A stretch of 64,000 bases of DNA, taken from NCBI GenBank assembly GCA_964035575.1, contig OZ037854.1:124001-188000 (forward strand), read 5' to 3'. The notes beneath the pieces were generated by a model. The model did no database searches, had not been told where the DNA came from, and saw nothing but the letters and a program-made list of their open reading frames with translations. Shown in pieces: positions 53,186 to 63,266 of the stretch. Position 1 is the first letter of the stretch. Each line of letters begins with the position of its first letter. This DNA is from Rhynchopus sp. YZ270_cl-10. Its lineage: Eukaryota; Euglenozoa; Diplonemea; Diplonemida; Diplonemidae. A program made the translations under genes and the position numbers.

Positions 53186-55681
53186 TTATTTGCAGTCTGC
53201 TTTGTGGTACCAGAGGTGTCGGCGTTTGCAGTCTTCATCGCAGTAGCAAGTTTTCTTGCACTTGCAGAGGAGGAAATAAGGGTTGCGGGCTCGGATGCAG
53301 TTGCAGCAATACTGCAGGGGGCTGGCCTGGGCGTTGATAAGGTTCATCGCGGACTTGACGATGCTGGCGTGCGGGACGTTGCTGAGGTCGATGCCGTGCT
53401 GGCGGAGGGCAGACACAAGCTGGGCAACACTGTGCTCCTCTAAGGTGTGCTCGGTTGCTGCTGTGGTGTCGCCCTCCACACGCAGCTGCGGTGCCGGCAC
53501 GTCTCGTTCACGGTCGCGGTCGCGGTCCCACTCACCTTCCGGAGGCTGCAACGGGTTGGAATCGTAGCTATCAATCACGGACGCATATCTAGTACTCTGC
53601 GGCTGGTCCAAATAATGAAACGAAGGTGCAATGGGACGTGCCTCTGGGCTAATAGGACTGAGTGGCAGGGGTGCTGGAGCCTCGCGTTCTTTGTCTTCGT
53701 TTTTTCCCTTGGAAGCGCGCACCCGCATCCGCTCTGGAAGGTATATCGGCATCGGTGTGGCCACCTCCTCCATTCCCACAGACATGTGGGTGCCGACAGC
53801 ATTGCGCCACGCTTCGTACCGTGCTATGGAGCTCCCCCGGTCGCTCTGTGCATTGTGCTGTCGGATGGCATGCTGTGGGATCCCGGTACCAACAGGGATG
53901 TCGTACGTTGCGTCGTGCACAAGGTTCATTGAGTCGGCACGAGCCCCGCGACCACGTTTTGTCAGACGCACAATGAGCAGCGCACCAAGCAAAAGCACAC
54001 CACCAATCCCAGCTATCCCCAACCAGAGCGTAAAGTTAGGCTGCGACCCTCCTGGGCTGGACGACACGGTAGGTGGCGGCAGTGTCACTTCCTCCGATGG
54101 TGGTGTCGATGTGTGCACCACCGTCTTGAAGCCCGGCAGCGGGTACTGCGTGCGGAGCGGCCCATTTGGGGAGGATGTGGAGTCGCGCAGAAGCGCAGAC
54201 ACACCATCCCCCGAGAGTGGGTGGTACACCAACACCTCCACTGTGTACACAATGGCGACTCCGCACTCCACAGGCACCACCCCTACCTGGAAGAGCTCCG
54301 TAGTCAGCCCTGACTTGTTGAGGCACAGCACCGGAAGCAACCCAGAGTCAGTCAACAGACTGCCCTCCTTCTGTGCAGGGACTGGCACAACGTTGACCAC
54401 GTCGCTGCCATTGGGACGTGTGAAGACCATGTGCTCGACGTCGCTTGACATCGATGTGGCCTCCTCCGTGCTGGCATTGCGCAGTGGTGTGCACGACATA
54501 GAAAAGGTGAAGAAGTCCTCCAACGCGACAGCAGCGTTGCTGATGTTCCTTGTCGCGTTGATCAAGGTGCGTGTCTCATGTGTGTGGTGCGTGATGCGTG
54601 AGATCGCGTGCTCAACCAAGACGTGGTGCGGGTTGGCTGCAGAGTACCACGACACAGACACCGGCACGTGACAGGCAGCGTCCACCCGCACACCACGCAA
54701 CTCCAGCACCCCGGTGCCAAAGTACGACACCAACTCACCCTCAAGCAGCGACGCAAACTCAGAGACGTTAAACCCCCTCCGCACCTGCCCCTCATCGAAT
54801 GCCTTGATCAGTGCGTACGTTGGGATGGTGACCAACAGTGGCGACAGTGTCTCGGACACACTCACCGATGCGCTGTGTGAGTGGCTCTGTGTGTACGTTG
54901 CACTGCGGGATAGAGAATATGTGTCTGTGCTGGAGGCCGTGTGTGTCAACGACTGCGTTGCTGTGAGAGACATGGTGTCTGACGTTGTCTTTGAGAACGT
55001 GGCGCTGCCGGTGTCGCTTGCGGTACTTGTCTTTGTGACCGGAAGCGAGACTGTGACGGATCTGCTCCGCGACGGCGTCGGCAGCGTAAGAGTGCTTGAC
55101 ACAGTGGCACTGCGTAGTGTGACGGTCATGCTCTCCGTCATGGTGCGCAGTGTGAACGAATCTGTATGCGACACACTGTGCGTGGCCGTGCCTGTCGGGA
55201 CTGTCAAGGTGACTGTCATCGACCGCAGCAACGTCGCCGAGACCGACTCCGTCCTGCTATGCGATGCTGTCCCCGTCGACGACCTTGTCCTGCTCAACGA
55301 CGCCGAGTGTGTCGCACTGTCCGTCTGCGACGCCTCCTTTGTCCGTGTAAATGACGTAGAAAAGGACCCATTACGAGGCCACAGCGCAGCCACCTCATGT
55401 GTAAGTGTAGTAGAGAGATGGCTGGCCGTGGCCAACGTCAGTGTCGACCCCGTAACAGTCCCCGTGACCGTATGGCTAACCGTGTAGCTAGGTGTCCCTG
55501 TGACATCACGTGCAGTTCCTGTTTCAGAACGGCGTGTGTATGTCACAGTACCACCTGTCGCAGAGAATGTGCTCTGTGTGGACGACCTCGTCAATGTCTT
55601 CGTCCCTGTCACACTCAACGTGCATCCGACATCAGAGACACATACACAGAGCGACGCTGCGACCACGGTCCATATCTTCAT
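53186..55681 (-). CDS. Mucin-like type I membrane protein with cytosolic MYND zinc finger
   Basis: Single exon, 831 residues from ATG 55681. A signal peptide (MKIWTVVAASLCVCVSDVGC) leads into about 270 residues of Ser/Thr-rich repeats (SATHSASLSRTRSS, STLTLPTPSRSRS), which should be heavily O-glycosylated. A globular extracellular region of ~250 residues with Cys and N-glycosylation sites (NATRN, NGS, NKS) follows. One membrane helix lies near 560-585 (LWLGIAGIGGVLLLGALLIV). The ~245-residue cytosolic tail ends in a zinc finger with MYND spacing: CCNC, CKC, CYCDEDC and H-x3-C at the very C-terminus. MYND fingers bind proline-rich peptides in nuclear or cytosolic regulators; placing one on a mucin-like receptor suggests surface-to-cytosol signalling (inference). 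The large plus-strand frames opposite are shadows. Confidence 0.9.
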   Translation of the reverse strand: MKIWTVVAASLCVCVSDVGCTLSVTGTKTLTRSSTQSTFSATGGTVTYTRRSETGTARDVTGTPSYTVSHTVTGTVTGSTLTLATASHLSTTLTHEVAALWPRNGSFSTSFTRTKEASQTDSATHSASLSRTRSSTGTASHSRTESVSATLLRSMTVTLTVPTGTATHSVSHTDSFTLRTMTESMTVTLRSATVSSTLTLPTPSRSRSVTVSLPVTKTSTASDTGSATFSKTTSDTMSLTATQSLTHTASSTDTYSLSRSATYTQSHSHSASVSVSETLSPLLVTIPTYALIKAFDEGQVRRGFNVSEFASLLEGELVSYFGTGVLELRGVRVDAACHVPVSVSWYSAANPHHVLVEHAISRITHHTHETRTLINATRNISNAAVALEDFFTFSMSCTPLRNASTEEATSMSSDVEHMVFTRPNGSDVVNVVPVPAQKEGSLLTDSGLLPVLCLNKSGLTTELFQVGVVPVECGVAIVYTVEVLVYHPLSGDGVSALLRDSTSSPNGPLRTQYPLPGFKTVVHTSTPPSEEVTLPPPTVSSSPGGSQPNFTLWLGIAGIGGVLLLGALLIVRLTKRGRGARADSMNLVHDATYDIPVGTGIPQHAIRQHNAQSDRGSSIARYEAWRNAVGTHMSVGMEEVATPMPIYLPERMRVRASKGKNEDKEREAPAPLPLSPISPEARPIAPSFHYLDQPQSTRYASVIDSYDSNPLQPPEGEWDRDRDRERDVPAPQLRVEGDTTAATEHTLEEHSVAQLVSALRQHGIDLSNVPHASIVKSAMNLINAQASPLQYCCNCIRARNPYFLLCKCKKTCYCDEDCKRRHLWYHKADCK

Positions 55682-55861
55682 TTCTCCATTCGTGACATAT
55701 GCCTGGGTGGAAGGTGGTGTGGGGTGGTACGGAGGCAGGCAGTAAGGATCGGTGTGGACAAGGGATGGGGGCGGGGGGAGGAAGGGGGCGGATTGGAAAC
55801 TGGTTTATCTTAAAACTCAATCTAATAGAAAAAAATAACAGGCTGGTGTAAATGGAAAAAG

Positions 55862-58449
55862 TTAGGCACGCAGCTTCGTGGGAGCACGCTTGTTGCGGGC
55901 CAAGTGTTTCTCAAACGGGATGACGCAGCGCACTGGGTCCTGCGGCACGTCGTAGAAGAGGTCGGAGCGGACAAGCTTCTGCTTCAAGGCACGTTCGCGC
56001 TTCTCGCGTCCGACCTGCTTCTCAAACTTGAGGCCGCAGTACTTAGAGCTGCCTGCACCGCCTGTGTCGTACACTTGATCCAGCATCTGCAGCGGCACAA
56101 AGGCACCAAAGTTGTGTGCACGTGACGTACACCTTGTCATATCCGGTGCCGTTCCATTCGAGGTTGTCTTCACAGTGTAATCCAACTCCGCCGTGCTGCT
56201 AGTCTTATGCGCACGTGTGTGTCCCTCGGTCCACTCCATGTTCGCTGTAGGCGGCCTGCTCCGCACCACGTCGTATCGTGCGTCGTACTCAAGCTGGAGG
56301 TTCGGGTTCTCGTGCAGGTACTCCTCGCGCGGGCGCTGTGTGTCATAGTTGACACCGCCAGGCAGCTTTGTGGTGACTGCATTGTACGACACATTGAGCG
56401 CCTTGCGCGTATCGACACGCTCCTTGTGCGGCTCGCGTGGCACGGTGCGGGTGAAGTTGAGCGTCTTGACCTTCTTTGACGACGACAGCACATCCATGTT
56501 CGTGTTGTAAAACATGTGACTGGATGGCGTCGCCGCACGTTCAGCTACGGACGCACTGCGCGGTGTCTGCGACGAGAAGCAGGGCACGGGAACACGCTTC
56601 GCAGGCTGTGTGTCGTACACGACGTCTGGGGGGAGCTCTGTTCTGCTTTGGAAGCCGCACGCCCCTTCCCACCGGGGCTGCTGCGCCTGCATGTCGAGCG
56701 ACCTGTCGGAGCGTGCGAAGTGGCAGTTGTACGGCCAGTACGTGTCGGGTGTCGTGCTCTTGGCGTGCGTCTGCCGCTCTGCTGACAGAAACGCGGACGA
56801 CGGCCGCGGCGCCTTCGAGAAGCTCAGTGCACTACGCGACCGGTCCACCCACTTGCCGTACTCATTTGGGTAGCGCCTGCCCTCTGTGCGGTCCTTGCCC
56901 TCCTCACCCCCCTTGTCGTCGGGCGACACGGCACGCACCTTGCCGCTCTGTGCGGTGTTCGGCCGCTTCATCCGCACCCTAGTCTTGTAGGAAGCCTTGC
57001 CCCAGTCAGATGGCTACAGGTGTAGTGGTGGGTGTGGTTAACGATACTATTGTGTACGCAAAGTGTTCAAGAACAGAACACTTAAAATGTCAAATCAGTA
57101 GACTTAAAGGGAAAATTCAAAAGGAAAACGAACGCTTCTACAAACCAGGTCACAAAAAAGCCTTTATGACCAGCAACATCGTATTTAAGATAAATTGCAT
57201 ACCCTACTAGGTGTGCGGTGCACGATCTTATACCGTGGGTTGTACTGCCCAATGCAGGGCTGTGTAGAGACCGCTTCTACATCGGTGTCGCGTGGGAGCT
57301 TTGTGAGGTAGAAGGTGGACAGCTTCTCGGCAGACTGCTTCTCCTCGGCAGAGCCACAGCCTTCAAGAACGGCAAGCATGCGGAGCTGTGGGATGGCAGG
57401 ATGGGTTGTGACTATTTTTTTTAAAAAATAGGGGTTTGTATAGGAAAACCATAGCCCAATGAATGGGAAAACCCGAGAAAAATAGGGGATTTATGAGCAT
57501 TTGTTAAGCAATAACTGCCTAGAAGAAGTCTTAAAAAGTTGTTGGTTTTGAGAAGAAGTAGTCGATAATATTTCCGACAATTTTGTTAAGACAAAAGAGG
57601 TGAATATGTAACGCCACGGGGTGTCAATATGTCAAAAATAAGTCTTAAATTCTACATTTTCGCATTTTCTGGGGGAAATCTTGAAATATGGCCAAAATTT
57701 GACAAACCTCTTCAATCTCCTCAGGTGTCTTGCAGGAGAGCCCTGAAGCTGGTATTGGGGTTTCAGCCTGCGGGGCTTTGTACTTTGAGGACCAGGGGCG
57801 GCGCACGCCGTACTTCATATACTTCAGGTCTACGGGGTCAGCTTCGGGCTTCTCAAGAAGCTCTCCCTCGGCGTTGTAGCGCAACTCCATTGTACGGTGG
57901 AAGGAACGCTCCTTGTTCGCCATGGTGTCGCATACCAGCTGTGGGGGGTGTGTCGTTGCAATTACACAAAATTTCAACACATTTTTTTTTCGCGTTTTCT
58001 TAGTTTCTTGCATTTTTTTTTACCGTCGAAAATCAACGGTGAAGGGGTTCGCAGTTACGACCCCTCAAATAATGGACAAAAAAATACCAAGATGATGTCA
58101 AGCCTCAGTGAAGTGTATCGTTAAGTTCCATAAGGTTGGAGGGGAGGGGGAAATGGGGAATGGTGTAGCGTACCCGCTGTGTGATATGCATGTCCTCTCT
58201 TGGGGAGCTGAGGAACTCTTTGTCGCGCCCTGTGTCGCTGACCTGCCCTGTACCAAATTCCTCTAGGTCAACCTCGAGTGGGAGAACGAAGATGTGTGAT
58301 TTGTTCTTCCGCCGTTTCTTCATTTCCCCGATGCTTGCCTTCGCTAGCTGCCGAGTCCCTGTCGTGATTTCAGTCATGTACCCAGCCTTCGACACACTCG
58401 GTGGGGGCATAAGATTGTTCTTTGGAACGCCATCTTCTGGTGGCTTCAT
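55862..58449 (-). CDS. Tyr/Asp-motif protein, possibly cytoskeletal or axonemal
   Basis: Four exons (58449-58174, 57938-57708, 57385-57203, 57013-55862), every junction phase 0, encode 613 residues. Introns are 235, 322 and 189 nt with GTACGC, GTTTGT and GTATGC donors. The family is not recognised. The sequence is basic, lacks membrane segments, and repeats short Tyr-Asp elements in the last exon: VVYDTQPAKR, GVNYDTQRPREEY, EYDARYDVVRSRPP, QVYDTGG and LFYDVPQDPVR. Such evenly spaced aromatic/basic motifs recall microtubule inner or axonemal proteins, but this is only a resemblance. Exon 1 is flanked upstream by a pyrimidine-rich tract and TTAG 3 nt before the ATG. Treating the last exon alone as a gene would drop the conserved-looking SDWGKASYKTR junction. 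Confidence 0.82.
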
Positions 58450-58622
58450 TGTCTAATCAAATTATAAAAGAGAAATTGTGAAAAAAAGAACAGAACAAGA
58501 AGAGAAGATGCTGGAGGGTTGTTATGTTAATTTTGTCAAAAAGGATAGAGAAAAAAAGAAAATTTGAAGGTTTACGAGGTTCTTTGTGCAGCTAGGAAAA
58601 TTGGTTTTTTTTTTTAAAAAAA

Positions 58623-58662
58623 TTGAAAACTGTAGGCATCCCGAGGATGCGCACCACAGAAC
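58623..58662 (+). repeat. Short repeat family E, 3' part
   Basis: TTGAAAACTGTAGGCATCCC, GAGGATGCGCACCACAG. Confidence 0.6.
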
Positions 58663-59011
58663 TACTTTTATTTTTTGGAAAGTGAGGTTTTAAAAAGAGA
58701 TCTTTCAAATTTCTTTCAAAGATAGTGAAAAAGAAGAGACAGAAAGAAGAAGAAGAAAAAATACCAGATAACTAGAGTCATACAAAACGAAGTTGTATGG
58801 TGGTAGGAACGGGCTTAAATGAAATTTCATAAAAGAACACGAAGAACTGTTGCTGATAAGAAAGTCGGGAGAACTTTGTGAACAACTGAAAAAAAAAAGG
58901 GGGTAATGTGCACACACACACAGGTATCGTCTTTTTTTTTGTGCAATCCCTACATTTTTTTAAATTTATTTACACAGACATGGGATTTCTGCACATATTA
59001 AACAACAACAA

Positions 59012-59055
59012 AATGCAATTCGAATCTCAAAGCCCTCTCGTGACACGTGCATCAA
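59012..59055 (+). repeat. Short repeat family B, short form
   Basis: ATTCGAATCTCAAAGCCCTC, TCGTGACACGTGCATC. Confidence 0.6.
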
Positions 59056-59184
59056 ATAATACATATCATAAGGGGGGTAAGCCTAATATCCACCTTTTAA
59101 CTTCGTATTCTTTCACCCTAGGATAATAGGTAATACCCTGACCCCCCTTTAGCGATATATTTGTGGGAGAAGTGGGGGAAAAGG

Positions 59185-59231
59185 AAGTCGGAAGATCCTA
59201 AGTCTCGCTCTCAGTACTTTGTCACTTTACC
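59185..59231 (+). repeat. Short repeat family D
   Basis: GAAGTCGGAAGATCCTAAGT, CTCGCTCTCAGTACTTTGTC, ACTTTACC. Confidence 0.65.
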
Positions 59232-59373
59232 AACTTTCCAAAAAAGTGAGAAGATACCTCAATGGACACACAGATTTTTGCAGGATCGTGCAAAACGCAT
59301 CTGGGACACAAAGTGAAGTTGGGATGGCAGGGGGGGGAGAAGAAAAAAAAAATACCCAGAGGTAAAAGGCGTA

Positions 59374-61470
59374 TTAATACATTGCAGAGAGGTGGCGTGG
59401 CTTTGCCGCGAGGGTACTCCGTGTACCTGCAACCAATGCTGTGTCGAGGATAGGTCTTGGGCGGCTGGCCTCTCTAAGGGAACGCTTTGCAGCGGAGAGC
59501 GCCACGGCACGCCATTCGATGCTGAGGTTTGCGACTGCGCATATATCCCATGGGGAGAGGTAGCGGACAACCTTGAGGATGACGTCGCATGGCAGCAGAA
59601 GCGCGCCCCCGAGGGCCAGGTGCTGGCCACAGCTGTCCGGTAGACGCGCAAAGAGCTTCTCCCGCAGCGAGAACGCTGCCATCAACACACACGTTGCCTG
59701 GTTGCTGAACAGACTCCGTCTCCCCTGCCTTGCCCCCCAATACGCATCACTCAGCAACGCCCTGTCCGCCCCAGCATCCCCACGCCACAGCTGCGACACC
59801 TCCCTTTCTACAGCATCCCGAGGAGAAGCGTCTCGAGGAGGAGGTGACCGTGGCGGCGACCTATTCCGTTCCTGCACACCCGACGCCACCTCCGCACCAC
59901 GATGCGCGCTGTGAGGCCGTGCAGGAGAGAGGAGGTGCTCCGTAGGCGGTGTCGTAGGTGGTGACAGCGGTGCTGGCGCTGCTGCGGCCTGCATCTCTGG
60001 TGTACGCACTGTGGTGACTCGAGACTCAAGACGACGCTTATTCGAGGCAATAGGGACGACACCGACACCCCAACCTTTCTCGCGTCGTGCTGCTTTTGGA
60101 ACGGTTATTACGTCGGAAGCTGTATCTTTGAAGGTAGGCTGTGTGGTGGCGTTGTTGTTGCTGTTAGCACGCCACACCGCATCATTCAACGAGATCCCCG
60201 CATTAAGAACAGACGTGGCTTCCATCCTCGGAGGCGTCGCCTGTCTGCTGTTGAACACCACCTCTGCCTGCACCTCACTTCGTTCCCGCTCACGGACAAA
60301 CCGGAAGGGTGGATGCAACGGCTGTGCTGGCGGGAGTTGTACTTGAACCGCATCAGCATCCACAGCAGCATGCATCACTCTAGGCGACCTCTGCACCTCC
60401 GTTCGTGGGCTGTGCTGGATGTGTGGATGCACCATGTCGTTGTTGACAGGCTTTGTGTGCTGTGGGTGCACCTTCTTCCGCTCCTCACGCTTTTCCGCTA
60501 CAAAGGTGCCACCAGGGGCAAAACGGTAGTCAATGCACTGTGCAACAAGGTGGTAGGGCTGTGCACTACCACTCCCACCACCACCTTCACAACGAACATC
60601 ACGGTACACAGTGTACTGCAGCGCAACGCGGTCGGGGTCGGGCTGCTTCCGCAGCTCAGGTCCGCCTTGAAACGCAGGCATCCGCTCAAACACCTTGTTA
60701 ACGAGGGTAGGTTGTGTTGGGTGTCGTGTCAGATAGTTTGCAGTACGCCTTCGCCGAACGTATTCGTGTTGGATCTGCCCTGATGGGGAGAAGGACACCT
60801 CCACTTCAGGCTCCTTCGTTAATGTCAAACTATGGCAGGCAGTGCCGAACAGCGCGCCCAAGGTTTCCGCAGAGAGACGCACCTCAGATTCTGTCGTACG
60901 TTGGAAGCGGAACGGTGCTGCATGGTTGATCTGCACCTCCCCTGCAGTCGTAGTCCCAGAGGCGGTCAGACGGGTCACACGCTTTGTGCCGCTGAGATGC
61001 GACAACTCGCTTTCCTCTCTATCCAGCTGTACAGTGCAAGACAAATGCGTCGTGCTCACATTCGTCGAAGCTACCTGTTGGAGAAGCAAGCGCAGCACAG
61101 CGTCTGTGCCCTGCGTAGTGTCGAGGTGGCCGGCAAGAATACACTTTTCGTCTGCGAAGTATCCATGGAAGACAGCATCGAGCTTTTCAAAGGGGAGGCA
61201 GGAGAGCGTCAGTGTCCGCACTGCGTCGAGGAGGGTTTGTGATGGTGTGGTATGTGTGGCGGTGGCGGAGGGCTGTGCAGAGGACGGCGCGGAAAGGTGC
61301 TCAACAAGCTCCCGCACCCGCCCGTCCCCGATCAAGGACACAACCTTCGCAGACATCCTGCTCAACGCCCCATGTGCACGTGACATGCGCTTGTACTCAC
61401 TATACTGCGACGTTAAAATGCGCACCCTATCCAATACTGCAACCTCCTCGGCAGTAAACCCATCCGACAT
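59374..61470 (-). CDS. F-box-containing protein
   Basis: Single exon, 698 residues from ATG 61470 (MSDGFTAEEVAVLDRV); the longer upstream frame is excluded as it crosses repeat-like DNA. A helical N-terminus (residues 1-60) precedes a mixed region, then a long Pro/Arg/Ser-rich disordered stretch. Near the C-terminus, LLPCDVILKVVRYLSPWDICAVANL followed by SIEWRAVALSAAKRSL fits an F-box. F-boxes usually bind SKP1 and present substrates to SCF ubiquitin ligases. An F-box at the C-terminus is unusual; the rest would be the substrate-binding or regulatory part. No other known domain is visible. Confidence 0.82.
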   Translation of the reverse strand: MSDGFTAEEVAVLDRVRILTSQYSEYKRMSRAHGALSRMSAKVVSLIGDGRVRELVEHLSAPSSAQPSATATHTTPSQTLLDAVRTLTLSCLPFEKLDAVFHGYFADEKCILAGHLDTTQGTDAVLRLLLQQVASTNVSTTHLSCTVQLDREESELSHLSGTKRVTRLTASGTTTAGEVQINHAAPFRFQRTTESEVRLSAETLGALFGTACHSLTLTKEPEVEVSFSPSGQIQHEYVRRRRTANYLTRHPTQPTLVNKVFERMPAFQGGPELRKQPDPDRVALQYTVYRDVRCEGGGGSGSAQPYHLVAQCIDYRFAPGGTFVAEKREERKKVHPQHTKPVNNDMVHPHIQHSPRTEVQRSPRVMHAAVDADAVQVQLPPAQPLHPPFRFVRERERSEVQAEVVFNSRQATPPRMEATSVLNAGISLNDAVWRANSNNNATTQPTFKDTASDVITVPKAARREKGWGVGVVPIASNKRRLESRVTTVRTPEMQAAAAPAPLSPPTTPPTEHLLSPARPHSAHRGAEVASGVQERNRSPPRSPPPRDASPRDAVEREVSQLWRGDAGADRALLSDAYWGARQGRRSLFSNQATCVLMAAFSLREKLFARLPDSCGQHLALGGALLLPCDVILKVVRYLSPWDICAVANLSIEWRAVALSAAKRSLREASRPRPILDTALVAGTRSTLAAKPRHLSAMY

Positions 61471-61657
61471 TTTGTGTGTATTCCACTCACACACCTGGGA
61501 AGGTTGTTTCGAGGGGTGGGTTGGGGGTGCGTTTAGTATTTGAAAAAAATATCCTAAATCTTTGTGTGATCGATACACATTTTTCCGAAGTGTGGAGAAC
61601 ATTCGGGGGGCTAGCTCGGATGCTTTTTCCGTGACCAATGAGAAAAGAAGAAAAAAA

Positions 61658-62719
61658 TCAGACTGGTACGCCTCGCGCCTTGAAAAATGCCTTGAGTTTG
61701 TCAAGCTCGTCGCCGGAGGAGTCAAACTCGTTCATGAGGGAGGAGAGGAGGGGGAAGAGTGCGATGTCCATTTTGGTGCGCACCTCGCCTTCCGCATCGA
61801 GGAAGTAGTTTTGAAGGATTTGGTGGGTCTGGGCGAGCGTGTCGGACATCTGGCAGACGTGGTCGTGGCCAAGGGCGTGCCACCTTGTGCCCTGTGTTGG
61901 GTACTCCTCGTCCTCATCCACAAGGAACGCCGTACAATACTCCAGGATACGTGCTGCAACGCACGTGTCCTGCACCGTCACCTCGGGTGCCTCACGACCC
62001 TCCTCCTTCTGCGCCTCCGCAGCCCCCACCTCGACCTCCACATGCGACAGACGGAACAGTGCGTGGAGTCCGTGCATCCCGACATCATCGTCCAAACCAA
62101 CAAAAAGGTTTTGCCCAAAGTTTTCAAGACATAATAAGGCAACCCGCATTGCCTGCATATGCAACGCCCGCTTCATCCGTTTCTGCCGCAGAACCTGCGA
62201 CAACCCTGCTGACAAACTGTGCAACCAAAACAGCGTCCCTGAAGCAGGCTTCGGCAGCACCGTGTTGATATACTTAAACTCGGTAGTAGACCCGGAAAAC
62301 CACTGCTGTTGATGTGCAGTGCTGTCGGGGGTGATGTCCAGCATGCGGTGCGGGCGAGCAAAGCGTTCTAAGGCAGCCTCAAGCGCAGCAAGCACCACCA
62401 ACTTGACCTCCGTCTCTTCATGCAGCAGCAGAATACACATTTCCTTAACACGTGTCCGGAGTGTCTCCGTGTATGTGTCCGCCTCTTGCGTTGCAAGCAG
62501 CAGCAACGCACGGGTGCTGTAGCGCTCTGCAACGGTCGCCTCAGAGATGCACCCAACACACACAGGTGGCGTCACCTTCACCGCACCAAACATCTCACAC
62601 AGTGCCGCATACTCCCGTGCCACCTCCGCATCCCCTACCTCCCCCACTGCAGCCGGAGACGGACCAATCGGCGCACCCCCCACATCAGAAGCATCAAGAG
62701 ACGCCGTCTTCCCCGACAT
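61658..62719 (-). CDS. All-helical protein of unknown function
   Basis: Single exon, 353 residues, starting at ATG 62719; a CTTGCCAG acceptor at 62736 lies 16 nt upstream. The sequence is almost entirely amphipathic helix (REYAALCEMFGAVKV, ALLLLATQEADTYTETLRTR, EEVRTK-type segments), reminiscent of a HEAT/ARM-like or helical-bundle protein, but no diagnostic repeat is clear. It is rich in Leu, Ala, Glu and Cys/His without metal-binding spacing. It sits 187 nt downstream-to-upstream from the F-box gene, consistent with neighbouring cistrons of one transcript. No function assigned. Confidence 0.8.
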   Translation of the reverse strand: MSGKTASLDASDVGGAPIGPSPAAVGEVGDAEVAREYAALCEMFGAVKVTPPVCVGCISEATVAERYSTRALLLLATQEADTYTETLRTRVKEMCILLLHEETEVKLVVLAALEAALERFARPHRMLDITPDSTAHQQQWFSGSTTEFKYINTVLPKPASGTLFWLHSLSAGLSQVLRQKRMKRALHMQAMRVALLCLENFGQNLFVGLDDDVGMHGLHALFRLSHVEVEVGAAEAQKEEGREAPEVTVQDTCVAARILEYCTAFLVDEDEEYPTQGTRWHALGHDHVCQMSDTLAQTHQILQNYFLDAEGEVRTKMDIALFPLLSSLMNEFDSSGDELDKLKAFFKARGVPV

Positions 62720-63266
62720 GATAAGGGGGATATTTCTGGCAAGGTTGAATATAAATGGGGAGGGAGAGGGAGGGGGAAGGGGAAGGGGAAGGGGAAGGGG
62801 GGATAGAATATAAAGAGGGGCGTGTGGGGGCACGGTTTTTGAAGCGTTTCGATAATGTCGCTGGGAAGCTTGTGTGGAAAATACAAAAAACAAAACAAAA
62901 AAAAAGAGAAGTTGAAAGTGCAAACGTCTCACCGAGTACCGCAGGCACTACAGAAACAAAATATAATGGAGGGGAAGAGGGAGAGAGGAATGGAGGAGAG
63001 AAAGAAGAACGCTCTAATAAGGTGATTTATATGAAAAAAGTATACAATGTGTTTTGATCTAAACAACACGTTAGAAAACTAGATTTCGCTTTTTTTTTCG
63101 ACCTAAGTTTTGGACCTAAGTCACCTAACCTCCCCGAAAAAAACCCCCGAGTCCCCCCTCCCAACTGGCCCCTGATTATTGGCTGCTCTTTCCGTGGTCT
63201 TGCCCGCACACCCTGTGTAAACTGTGCGAAGACGGGTCATAAAAGAACGCACTTTGGATTATTCAT
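62720..63266. other. Intergenic region
   Basis: A purine-rich GGGGAA repeat (62755-62800), a family A copy (62906) and pyrimidine-rich DNA; no gene. Confidence 0.6.
62906..62953 (+). repeat. Short repeat family A
   Basis: GAAGTTGAAAGTGCAAACGT, CTCACCGAGTACCGCAGGCA. Confidence 0.75.

Larger units (their letters stand above)
58450..59373. other. Intergenic region with repeats
   Basis: Family E (58623), B (59012) and D (59185) copies in A/T-rich DNA; no gene seen. Confidence 0.6.

Noticed and set aside
53631-55487. Plus-strand frames of 346 and 257 codons
   Set aside because: Antisense of the Ser/Thr repeats and ectodomain of the mucin-like gene, which has a signal peptide, membrane helix and zinc finger in the true frame.
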